Origin: Thamnaconus septentrionalis
Taxonomy: Eukaryota > Chordata > Actinopteri > Tetraodontiformes > Monacanthidae
Assembly: GCA_009823395.1 (NCBI GenBank)
Contig: CM020513.1
Span: 7,051,001-7,115,000, forward strand
Length of the DNA: 64,000 nucleotides
Direction: 5' to 3'
The translations under genes were made by a program, and so were the position numbers. Position 1 is the first letter of the stretch; the number at the start of each line of letters is the position of its first letter. The notes beneath the pieces were generated by a model that saw only the letters and a list, made by a program, of their open reading frames with translations, did no database searches and was not told where the DNA came from. This document shows positions 1-17,034 of the stretch, in pieces.

Positions 1-261
1 ATCCTCTTTGATTCTGATTTTTTGAAAAAACAAAAAATGCTTTTGGTCAGTAAGTTTTTGTTTGTTTGTTTGTTTTTGTTTTTGTTTGTTTTTGTGTGTA
101 AAGTGTGTGCCAACCGAGTTACACATGGAGGAACAATTCGAAAAACATAATATAAAACCAAATCAACAGAACTTTAGTACAATGCAGGATTTCCATTTTG
201 AATGCAACACGATGATGAATTGATTTATATATTTTGTTCTTAGTTTGATTTTTTTTTTATA
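1..261. other. AT-rich intergenic flank
   Basis: No gene is seen here. The stretch holds T-rich runs with TTTG repeats (about 45-95) and short A/T tracts. It is the left flank of the foldback element that follows. Confidence 0.6.
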
Positions 262-313
262 TATATATAGCTTCAGATACAGATACAACAGTGACACTGA
301 TTCCCTCCTCAGG

Positions 314-1140
314 AAGTGACTGGCTGTCAGTCTGAAGAACAACCTCAATGAAATATGCACACCGCTGGAAGTCGCTGAAGGTAAACAACGGTCATCCGCT
401 GTCTTCGACTGCCATCTAGTGGCCCAAGTTGTCAACTGCCTCCAGATGCTCCAACGGCTGAAGTTCCGTCACCGTGGTGGAGATCGTCTCCAGCACGGTG
501 TCAGACCAAGTCGGTGCCATCAGGACTTCCGCAAGCTGGATGGAAACGTCAGACGTCCGACCTGACGAGATGTTTGCTGAAGCAGCAGAGGATCAGCGAC
601 GAGGAGCCGTGAAGCTCCGGAGAAGAGCTGGAGAGGTTGAGAGGAGGGTCCGAGGAGCAGCAGGACACACAAGATGGGGACAAAAATATCCAGGAAGAGG
701 TTGATTGGTTTATTTTCTCCCAGAGTCATAAATCAAAAAAAAAAAAAACATTTAAATTATGTTAGGAACCAAAAGTGAGTGAGTCACTGCTGCCAGGACC
801 CAAAACCCCAGTGTGGTGACATCTTTTGGTTAGTAGTGCCATGCTTTAACTTCAACATTTTAGTTTTCATTTTTCAATTACTTATATTTCCGTATATCCA
901 GTTGGGACCAACACGGTCACACACTGTGCTGGAGAAGATCCCCACCATAGTGACTGAACTTCTGCCCTGGGAGCATCAGGAAGCAGTTCCCAAATAAGAC
1001 CACTGGATGGCAGTCTAAGACAGCAGATTGCTGTTGATTATCTTCGGTGACTAACAGCTAACTATCAGCGGTGTGTTGGCTGCGTCACAGTGTACTCGTG
1101 TTTGGTCAATGTCCTCCTTCAAACTGACAGCCAGTCACTT
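314..1140. mobile_element. Foldback element with long imperfect inverted repeats
   Basis: The left arm (about 314-519) matches the reverse complement of the right arm (about 903-1140) over its whole length, with small indels. Shared blocks include AAGTGACTGGCTGTCAG at 314 and its complement ending at 1140, a block around CTGTCTTCGACTGCCATC near 397, and GATCGTCTCCAGCAC near 483 against its complement near 930. Both outer ends abut short TA runs (about 257-270 and 1140-1156). The spacer of about 380 bp has no recognisable transposase. It is probably a non-autonomous DNA transposon of foldback type; the family is unknown to me. Being only about 350 bp upstream of dld, it may sit in or near the promoter. 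Confidence 0.7.
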
Positions 1141-1410
1141 ATATATATATATATAGACACACATATATTAGAAAACAAAAAAGAGATTCCAAAATGCAAT
1201 GAGTCAAGTTAAAAGCTGACCCAGAAAATGTTTGCATGTGGATGAAAAATGTACCATAAAAGACGACGAACTCAATCATAAATTCAAAGGCGTTTCTTTT
1301 ATTCTCTTCTTTAGATGCTTTTTTTTTTTTCTGTCACCATCATTTTATTTTCTACAATACATAACGTAACAAGCTTTACGTCATCACTACGCGACTTAAC
1401 CGAGCCACAG

Positions 1411-1422
1411 TGCGCCTGCGCA
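1411..1422 (+). promoter_or_regulatory. Candidate NRF-1 site in dld promoter
   Basis: TGCGCCTGCGCA matches the NRF-1 consensus YGCGCAYGCGCR at 11 of 12 positions and lies about 70 bp before the dld start codon. NRF-1 drives many nuclear genes for mitochondrial proteins, so the placement is sensible. Binding is inferred, not shown. Confidence 0.5.
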
Positions 1423-1489
1423 CACCCAGGAGTCCTTGGCTGGTTGGCCTCCTGTAGGTTATACATCACCGTGAGCAGTCGCGGACAAA

Positions 1490-8185
<6,696 letters not shown>

Positions 8186-8213
8186 TAGTTCTTATTGTTA
8201 TTTAAATACTCTC

Positions 8214-8219
8214 AATAAA
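8214..8219 (+). terminator. dld polyadenylation signal
   Basis: AATAAA lies 139 bp after the dld stop codon in a suitable 3'UTR position. Confidence 0.8.
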
Positions 8220-9162
8220 ATACGACAAAGGAGTTTTTGGTGGTGAGGAAATATTTAGGCTCATGTGTAATATTTTGACAGAAGTTTTTTTGTTTTTTTG
8301 TTCCTCTGTGTTTTTACAGTGTGAAATACTTTATTGCAGCACTTCTGAAAGCAGGAAGCTGCAGTAGCACCAAAATGTCAATAAATAAAAAAAATAAAGC
8401 GAAGACACTGAGACCTGCGAGTGGGGAAACACAGCTTGTGAAGCGACGACATCTGGTGGTGAGATCCTGTTTTCTTCCTGTTGCGCCGGCGCTTTTACTG
8501 CTCTGTGATTGGCTGCCTGACTAGACCAATAAAATACATTTTCCCGTCCCCGCTTGTGGTCCTCCGTCCTTCAAGTCGCCGAGTGGAAGGACAGTTGGGC
8601 CTTTTTCCTAAAACACAATGAAATATACACATATAATATATACTACTTGTGTGTGTACGTATATACACACACACAACACACACTTATATGTATCCCCTTT
8701 AAAGGGACAGTTCAGCCGGTTTTAAAGAGAATCAAGCCAGGAGATCAGACAGCTGTTTCAACTTGTTCATTCGAGAACAAGCGTCAGCTGCCAAAGATGA
8801 ACGCTGGGTCCTAAAGTGTTTGTTTATTTACTCCTAATGAACCAGAAGGAACTCATTGAGTCAGACAGGAAGCTGACAAAGCATCCAACGAACAGGAAAA
8901 CAAACGGGCCAAAAACACGAAGAGACTCCAGCCTTCAAGCGTCAACAGGGCCGAGCGGCTCCGCCCCCCTCGAACAGACACCTGAGACGCAGTCAGGTGG
9001 CTCCGAGTGTGTCTGTGTGTGTCTTTCAGCAGGTGTGTCACTGGGAGAACACACACACACAGACACACTGCGGCGGCGGCAACATGGGCGGCTGGAAGCA
9101 GACGAGAGCAGAGGCGACAGCGAGGAGCGACTGAAACAGGTAAAAAAAAAACAAAGAGCTGG
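8220..9162. other. Intergenic region between dld and syt8
   Basis: No supported gene. It contains short A-rich and CA/TA runs (about 8635-8690). Open frames here are short and match no family I recognise. Confidence 0.5.
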
Positions 9163-9230
9163 AGTAGAAGGGTTAAGTTGGGACAACTGGACTTGTTCTA
9201 GTCCAGCTGCCCCAACTTAACCCTTCTACT
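9163..9230. repeat. 68-bp hairpin repeat, copy 1
   Basis: The left arm (9163-9192) and right arm (9201-9230) are complementary at 28 of 30 positions around an 8-nt loop. The core motif is GTAGAAGGGTTAAGTTGGG. A related copy with a longer centre lies at 39151-39238, so this is a dispersed foldback repeat. Confidence 0.85.
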
Positions 9231-10518
9231 GTAAGATGACAGAGGAGGGAGAATCTTTCTGCCTCTGTTTTTTTCTGGTTCCCCTGAATTTTCTTCCAGC
9301 TTTGTTTCCGTTTTGTGTTCTTCTCTGCTGCGTCAACGTCCTCTTCCTCTTCCTCCTCCTCCTCCTCCTCCTCCTCCGGAGCTCCTCCAGCTCCTCAGCC
9401 CCTCGGTTCCCTTCCACATTTCGCCATTGGTTGGATTTCAATATTTCTAAGGAGATGGACGGAGGGGCGGAGCTCCATGACGGACAAAGCCAAAGTGCTT
9501 CCTTATTAGTGGGATCATTAATCAATCAGACGTGACAGACCCTCCCCCGCCCACCCAGCAGTGCCGCCTATGGGGAGAGTCTGAGGGGGTCGTCGGCGGG
9601 CCTCCTGGGACGGCGGATGGCGTGCTTGGCGGAGCCACTTCCTGTCTCTGATTAGAGTGCCCAGGGTTTCCTCTTCTGGAAACAGTCGGCAACGTCTCGA
9701 CCGAGTTACCGCGGCCACCGCTCTCCTCGCTAAACTCCGCCAACCAGTGAGTAAAAAATATTTAGCTTCGCTCCTTCGGTTTGTTGCATCGGGACACCTG
9801 GTGGCCGCCGGAGGCAAACACTCATTACTTTACTGATTTCATCAGTTTGATGTGTTTTTCCCCAACTTTTTGGGAGGCAAAGTATCCGAAGGGGTTTTCC
9901 GTCCTCGATAGAAGTTTTGGAATCTTTGCTCCTGATCACCAGAGCAGCTGCAAACGATGTCCAGGTGGTCAGTTATGGTCTAAAACTAGCCGTCCAATGA
10001 AACCACTTCCTGTGAAGCGCCTCGGCGAAGGGGGTTGACGTAGGGTCGACGAAGAATGTGACCAGACTTCCAGTTGAAAACATTCCGAAGCTCCTCCCAA
10101 CGCTTCCTCCTCCTTCACCTCCTCCTCCTCCTCCTCCTCCCGCCAGTAGAGAGTCCGAGCTGCCTTCAGCAAACATCCTTCGTCCGACCGACCCTTGGAA
10201 AACATTCCAGGATGAGGAGCAACTCGCTCGTCCAAACAGAACTCCTGGAAGCTCCTGTGGAAAGAGGAAGTAGCGCTGGGGTTGTTCGGCCCAGTGTTGT
10301 GTGTGTGTAGTTGTTTACTTCTGCTGCAGCAGACATGGCCAACAGCTTTTTCTCTTTCTCTGAAAGTTCTTGGTTCTTTGGTGGTTGCTACCAGTGAGTT
10401 GCTGGCGCTGTTGCATGGCCCATTGGCCCAGATCATTGTCTAAGTCTCTCTGATCTTTAGGCTCTGAAGAACCGACGGGGTCAACTATTCAGTTCTTCCC
10501 GCCTCAAAACATCCCATC
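9231..10518 (+). other. syt8 upstream region with candidate 5'UTR exon
   Basis: Upstream of the syt8 start. A donor-like GTGAGTAAA at 9747 after GC-rich sequence (about 9650-9746), with an acceptor-like CTATTCAG before the start-codon exon (about 10490), could mark a non-coding first exon. CTCCTC repeats occur at about 9350-9378 and 10100-10141. No protein-coding exon is recognised. Confidence 0.35.
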
Positions 10519-13507
10519 ATGCATTGGTTCCTCAGGACTCCACTGCGGCCGACCACGATGGTTCGTCACGCCACCACCGCCACCACCACTACGCCGGCAC
10601 CGCGGGCACGGTCCATGCCGTCATGGTCCACTTCCCGGCCCACCGCCTTTTCGTGGACCACCCACGGACCCACCACCAACTCTACCGTCAACCCGGCCGT
10701 CGCAGTTGTCACGCACTACGTCGGCAACCTGTTGGACAAAATACCCCGTAAGTCCGGCGACTGAAGGTACTTTTCTTAAATGCGCTCACTGATGTTGACC
10801 ACTGGACTCAAGGACAGAACCCGGCTCGAGGGTTAGCTAAACCAGCTAGCGCCATTTAAGCACTGCAGTAAAGAGTGACAAGAAACCTTGTAGAGGCAAC
10901 TAGTTAGACAACTGTTAGCCTTCTTGTCACACTAATTTTTCAAGACCTTGGTCATGTGACTGGCCCCGCCCACTCAGCCCCGTTCTGCCTGTACTTACTA
11001 ACTGCCCTCTTCTTCTCAAAACAACGCAAATCCTCAACAAGCCAACATCTTGGTCGTACATTAGCTAGCTTGGCATTGCAGTTTCACCACTGGCAGTTCT
11101 GAAGACAGTCCACAGAATAGCAGCAGCTGGGTGCAGATCCTGGATCAGCAGTTTTGCCAGTCACAGAAACATGTATCCTAAAAAAAAGAAAAACTCCTGC
11201 ACGGTCTGGATGTTCCCAACCTGCTCCGGTTGAAAAGTAAATATGACTTACTCACATTAGCATCCTCCTGTTTACCCAGCAGGCTAAGACTAGAGTCACA
11301 TGACAGGTCCTGCCAGGCCACATTCAAACAAACAAGACGTGTGTGACGCCAATAAATGTTGTTTTATGTGTTATCGGGTTCTCGACGGTTACAATTAGTG
11401 GGTTCAAAGGTCAAAGAGCAGCCAAAACCTGCCGTCTCAGAAATGTTATTGTGCTAATAAGGCGAACGTTGTCGGTATGGTTAGCTTGTTAGCAAACCAT
11501 AGTTGGTTCTCTCGCTCCGAGACGTCTCTTGGAACGTGATTCGGCGCTTTTACAAGTAAAAGTCGTTTGACAGATCGATCGGTTGGTTTTGTGGCTCACA
11601 GTGCCGCGGTGGGCCGTCTACACCCTGCTGGTGGTCGGCGCCCTGCTGGTCATCATCTGCTGCCTCTGCGTCTGCGTCAAGTGCTGCTGCCGAGGCAGGA
11701 AGAAGAAGCGGCAGAGGAAGGAGGACAAGATCCACCTGATGGAGGCCAACGGCAAGTCCAGCGCCACCCCGGTGTGTGTGTGTGTGTGTGTGTGTGTTTG
11801 TACTCTCCTCCACTGAGCTCCCGGTGCTCTGGCAGGTCCAGCAGGACACGGCCGACGCCGATTACGGCGCCACCAAGCAGGAGGAGCGGGGGAGGATGCT
11901 GTACTCGCTCGAGTTCCACGCTGCTCATTCAGAGGTGTGTCTCCAACTCTAGGCACATTTGACACCCCTGTTTTTGTGTTTATGAAAACTCTAGGGGTTT
12001 TTTTTTTGGGGTGGTTCAGACCGGTTTCCCACCCGGGTGGTTCTCACGAGGTCGGTCTTGTAGGTGAAATGAATCCTCTCCGTCTCGTTTTGGGTGGAAG
12101 CTGACGGTGGGCATCAAGAAGGCCGACAGCCTGAAGGCCATGGACCTGGGCGGCACCTCGGATCCCTACGTCAGGGTCTACATCCTGCCCGACAAGACCA
12201 GGACCTGCGAGACCAGGGTCTTCCGGAACACCCTGGACCCCGTCTTCAACGAGCAGTTCAAGTTCCAGGTAGGAATGTTGGCCGAGGAGGTCCTCAGCCT
12301 CAGACTGTGGGAGCTTCTTCTTCCACTTCACACTGGTCCTGGAACCTAAACCTTATGCGGACGCCCCTGTCCCAGATCACCAAGTCTTCCCTGCTGGAGT
12401 CCACGGTGGTGATGCAGGTGTTTGACTTCAACCGCTTCTCCAAGCACAACATCATTGGCGAGCTCAGACTGCAGCTTTGCGACGTTGACTGGAACCACGT
12501 CATCGAGGAGTGGAAGGACCTGGTAGCGCCTGCCAAGTTTGAGGTCTGTGCTGCCACCGCCGCTTTTAAAATATCTGCTCTAAGATGCGAAAGTTGGTTT
12601 GACTTGAAAATGCAACATTTCTTGCTGTCAAGGAGGAGAACCTGGGCGAGATCTGCTTCTCGCTGCGCTACGTCCCCACGTCCGGCAAGCTGACGGTGGT
12701 GATCCTGGAGGCCAGGAACCTGAAGAGCATGGACGCCGGAGGGAGCTCAGGTGTCGGAGGCGAACCCAACTCTAAAACCAGGACGAGTTAGCTTAGCTAG
12801 CTAGTTTTGGCTAGCAGAACAACACAGCTAGCTTTAGCTAAATAGCTAACTTAATTAACTGCAGGTCTTTTGGAATCTGTTTGCAGTTAGTGGTTTTTGT
12901 TTTCACTTTGACTCGTTGGGGGAAAAAAAAAGCTTCTCACTGTGAAGCTACGAGTCCACAGCTGAACACCTCAATGTCTCGCCCTCCTGGCTGTCGTCAC
13001 TCAGATCCCTACGTGAAGGTGCAGCTGGCGCTGGACAAGAGGAAGTGGAAGAAGAGGAAGACTTCGGTGAAGAAGAAGACGCTCAACCCTTATTACAACG
13101 AGTCCTTCGTCTTTGACGTGACCTTTGAACAAATCCAGGTGAGAGGCAGAGACTCAGGAAGGACTCGATCTGACTGTACAATTTCCAAGACATCCCAGTA
13201 GTTCTTCTTCTTTTTCTTCACTGTAGTTCTTTTTCTCTGTAGTTCTTTTGTGAGAGGAAAACAAAACAGCTCACAATGTTTGTTTGGATTTCCGTTTCAA
13301 AAAAACAAACCAATGAAACATATTTGATAAATGTGTATGTATATATATGTATATGTATGTATATATATATATATATATGTGTGTGTATATATATGTATGT
13401 ATGTATATGTATATATATGTATATATATATACAGCTATAGATATATATATAGATATATAGATATACACACTGTATATGCGTATGTGTATATGTGTGTGTA
13501 TAAATAC

Positions 13508-13555
<48 letters not shown>

Positions 13556-13863
13556 ATGTATGTATGGTATATAAAGGCAGGTGGTTGCCGGCAGCAGGTT
13601 GACCTCTGACCCTTTGTGCCGCCCAGCGGGTCGACCTGGTGGTGTCGCTGTGGGACCACGACGCCGTCAGCCGCAACGACGCCATGGGGAAGATCTTCCT
13701 GGGCTGCAACGCCGCCGGCAACCAGCTGCGGCACTGGGCTGACATGTTGTCCAACCCGCGGCGCCCGGTGGCCCAGTGGCACAGCCTGCTGTCGGCCACT
13801 CAGGTCAACTCCACGCTGACCCTCAAGAAGAAGATCCCGCTGGCGGACAAGCTGCCGCTGTGA
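10519..13863 (+). CDS. syt8: Synaptotagmin-8-like protein (8 coding exons, complete)
   Basis: Membrane-anchored C2-domain protein of vesicle trafficking and exocytosis. Coding exons: 10519-10747, 11602-11771, 11836-11934, 12101-12268, 12376-12543, 12633-12750, 13005-13138, 13627-13863, giving 440 aa. The N-terminus is Thr/Pro-rich (start at 10519; an in-frame ATG at 10558 is possible). One membrane segment follows [16 protein letters not shown] at about residues 78-100, then a Cys-rich and Lys/Arg-rich juxtamembrane stretch. C2A spans about residues 150-280 and C2B about 285-420, ending [20 protein letters not shown]. The C2B strand [15 protein letters not shown] resembles SYT8 more than SYT1, SYT2 or SYT5, which is the basis for the name. 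C2A loop 3 reads DFNRFSKHN, with Asn where Ca2+-binding Asp is usual, while C2B keeps [10 protein letters not shown]. The family is certain; the paralogue is likely. Confidence 0.88.
13333..13556. repeat. Compound TA/TG/CA microsatellite, syt8 last intron
   Basis: TATG and TA runs followed by a (CA)n tract, ending about 70 bp before the last syt8 exon. Confidence 0.95.
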
Positions 13864-14004
13864 CAGCGGGGCAGATGGTTGCAAGGGTGGGAAAAAAAAA
13901 CACACTTTGAAATGACTTTTCTCAATCATCACGCTCCTGGTATTTATTGCACTTCAATCTTCCTGGGTCGATTGTTTCACATGAAACTTCTGTTGTAGAA
14001 CTGA

Positions 14005-14010
14005 AATAAA
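14005..14010 (+). terminator. syt8 polyadenylation signal
   Basis: AATAAA lies 142 bp after the syt8 stop, in a 3'UTR-like stretch. Confidence 0.75.
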
Positions 14011-14061
14011 ATAGAATCCCTTTTTAAAAGCGTGTGTGTGCGTGTGTTGCTGGGATTCCAC

Positions 14062-14067
14062 TTTATT
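14062..14067 (-). terminator. Candidate polyadenylation signal for asb15-like gene
   Basis: TTTATT on the + strand reads AATAAA on the - strand, about 230 bp beyond the asb15 stop. It is only 52 bp from the syt8 signal, so the two genes converge tail to tail with almost no gap. Confidence 0.5.
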
Positions 14068-14297
14068 CTCCCGGGTCAGACATGGACCTCGATGACCTCA
14101 TTAGTAAGTTTCTTTCTCAAGCTCCAACCAGGAAGTAGAGTAGAGAAGTACTTCCTGGTGGAGAGCCACCAGCAGGGGTCACCGTTGTCCCTGGAAGCGG
14201 AACTCGGCAAAGGACGTCTCAGCATTTACAGTTTGCTGACATTTCTCGATGGATCTTAACAAGGTGGAGGATGTTTGAAGGGGTCACCCGGGTCGGG

Positions 14298-14458
14298 TCA
14301 CACGGGGCTGATGAGGTCGAGCTCCTGGTACAGGAGGAAGCGCCTCAGTCCGGGCGGGAGGACCTGCGAGCCGATGACCTCCGACCTGTTGAGCCTCTTC
14401 AAGGTCACACGCCTCCTGATTTCCAGCCGGCAGAGGTGGGCGAGGGAGCGAGGGCTGC
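14298..14458 (-). CDS. asb15: SOCS-box terminal exon of asb15-like gene
   Basis: Encodes a SOCS box: PRSLAHLCRLEIRRRV supplies the elongin-BC contact (LCRLEIR), followed by a cullin-5-like region with VLPPGLRRFLLYQELDL, then the stop at 14300-14298. It joins the previous exon (15343-15190, ending VLEKQPEWPHILAVL) through a split Ser codon. The exon is intact, so the ligase-binding end of the gene is preserved even though upstream exons are disrupted. Confidence 0.85.
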
Positions 14459-16539
14459 CTGGAGAGCAGGGTCAAAGGTCAGACGACAGGAAACAGGGAA
14501 ATGGCTGAGGCTATGCAGAGAAGAGAGGGGTGTCGCCCCCTAGTGGAAACTTTGTGTGTTTATTTAAATTTTGCTTTGCGCTGCTCAGAATGCCAAGGAC
14601 GGTGCTGCAACAACACAGAACAGCATGTAACGCTGCTGTGATTTTCAATTTGACCACCAGGTGGCAGCAAGTCGTTGACTTGGGAAAGTGCCACAGAGCA
14701 GCTGGTCAGTGGGAAACACTGCCGTGTGTGTTTGTTATTTATACACAGAGGCATTTACCTGCAAACAAGACCTATGTGGTTGTGTATGGTGCCCCCTGGT
14801 GGAGGGAATTCTTCTTCACCATATTGTGTTATTTTAAAATGTTTTATATATGTCTTTGATGTATGTTTTGAGAGGAAGTGTCTATAGATGTGTATATGTA
14901 TGTATATATACACATATACATATAGACACACACACCTACAAGTGTATATAGATATACAGTATAGTAATAGATCTATAATAATCTGTAATACTATGTGAAG
15001 TAACATTAACATTAATTATGTGAGGTGTACATACATATACACATACACATATATACATATATGTATATATACATATATATATACATATATATACATATAC
15101 TACATATTGTATATCTATTATTATATGTCTACATACAGATATAGATTATAAAAATAAAAGAGTCAATTAATGAAATAAAGGTCTCTCACTCAGCACGGCC
15201 AGGATGTGGGGCCACTCTGGCTGCTTCTCCAGGACCAGCCGGAGGTCGGGGCAGAGGCTCACGTGGCCGACGTAGTCCAGCAGGATCCGGACCACCTTCC
15301 CGGCCAGGTGCACCACACAGCCCAGACTCACAAAGTCGCAGAACTGCGGGAATGACACACAACAACAGCGGCAGCCGACTTTGAGAATGACAAGCTTCAC
15401 CTCCGCCTCCATCTCCACCTCCAGGTCTTTAACACCTGGACACATGCCTGAGGTCTTCTGAGGAGTCTTGCCTTTTTTTAAACGCCTGTTTTTTGGGTTG
15501 GTCCTTGTTTTATCATAAGTGGTGATTTTTCAGGATAGTTATTGAGCCCAAGTGTACAACTGCCTTGAACAGAGCCCGCCTGGGCCGAGCCGAAGACCTT
15601 ATTGTATTCATAATATTTCTTCATTGTCATTGTACTGACACCAAGTGACACCAATCAATATATACCTATATATCTATGTATACATATATCTTTATATATG
15701 TATATATACATATATCTTTACAGCTTAAAAAGCAGGAGTATGTGTGATGTGATGTGAACATTGAAACGTACAGAACTCACCGAGATGGGCCCCTCCCCGT
15801 GGTGCTCCAGGGCGCCGCCCTGCTGGTGGCCACACTGGAAGCAGGCCTGGGCCCGGTAGCCGGCGGCGAGCAGCATCCTCATCATGGCCTCGTCCTTCAG
15901 GCAGTACTGCAGCGCGGTGGGGAAGCGCGAGTGGCTCACCGGCCAGAAGTGGAGGTTGGCGTCGGCGCCGGCGGCCAGCAGCAGCCGCGCCAGGTCGCGG
16001 GCGCCCGAGCGCACTGCCACCAGGAGGCAGCGCAGCGGGTCCAGCTCCGTCTTGGCGCCGGCGTTGAGCAGCAGCGCGTGCAGTCAGTCGGTCGCCGTTG
16101 GACACGGCGGGCAGAGGGGCGCTGCGGCGCAGGTCGCAGTAGCTGGCGGCCGTGCCGGCGCTCAGCTGGTGGTTGACGTCCAGGCCGCGGGACAGCAGCA
16201 GCCGCAGGCACTGGGCGTGGCCGCCCTCGGCCGCGCAGTGCAGCGGGCTCTGGCCCGACTCCCTCAGGGCCTTCCTGCTGGTCAGAGGGAGCAGGAGCTC
16301 CAGGACGCTGCCATCGCCACCGCCACCCGGACGACACCGAGCAGACAGACAGACACACAAATAAAGAAACAGACGGATGAACCAATAAACAAACAAATAC
16401 ACGGACAAACAGACAGAAAGACAGACGGACAAAAACAGACAAACAAACAAATAAATCAACACACAGACAGACAAACAGACAATAGATAGACAAATAGACA
16501 GACAGATAGATAGACAGACAGATAGATAGATAGACAGAC

Positions 16540-16590
<51 letters not shown>

Positions 16591-16626
16591 TAGATAGACA
16601 GATAGACAGACAGACAGACAGACAGA

Positions 16627-16665
<39 letters not shown>

Positions 16666-16669
16666 TAGC

Positions 16670-16733
<64 letters not shown>

Positions 16734-16805
16734 TAGCTAGCTAGATAGACAGACAGACAGACAGACAGATAGATAGAAAGACAGACAGACAGACAGATAG
16801 CTAGC

Positions 16806-16845
<40 letters not shown>

Positions 16846-16850
16846 TAGAA

Positions 16851-16885
<35 letters not shown>

Positions 16886-16950
16886 TAGCTAGATAGACAG
16901 ACAGACAGACAGGCAGACAGACAGAGAGATAGCTAGATAGACAGACAGAC

Positions 16951-17034
<84 letters not shown>

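Noticed and set aside
9094..9135. Short frame MGGWKQTRAEATARSD near a GTAAAA donor
   Set aside because: Stops after 16 codons and is not homologous to synaptotagmin N-termini; at most part of an untranslated exon.
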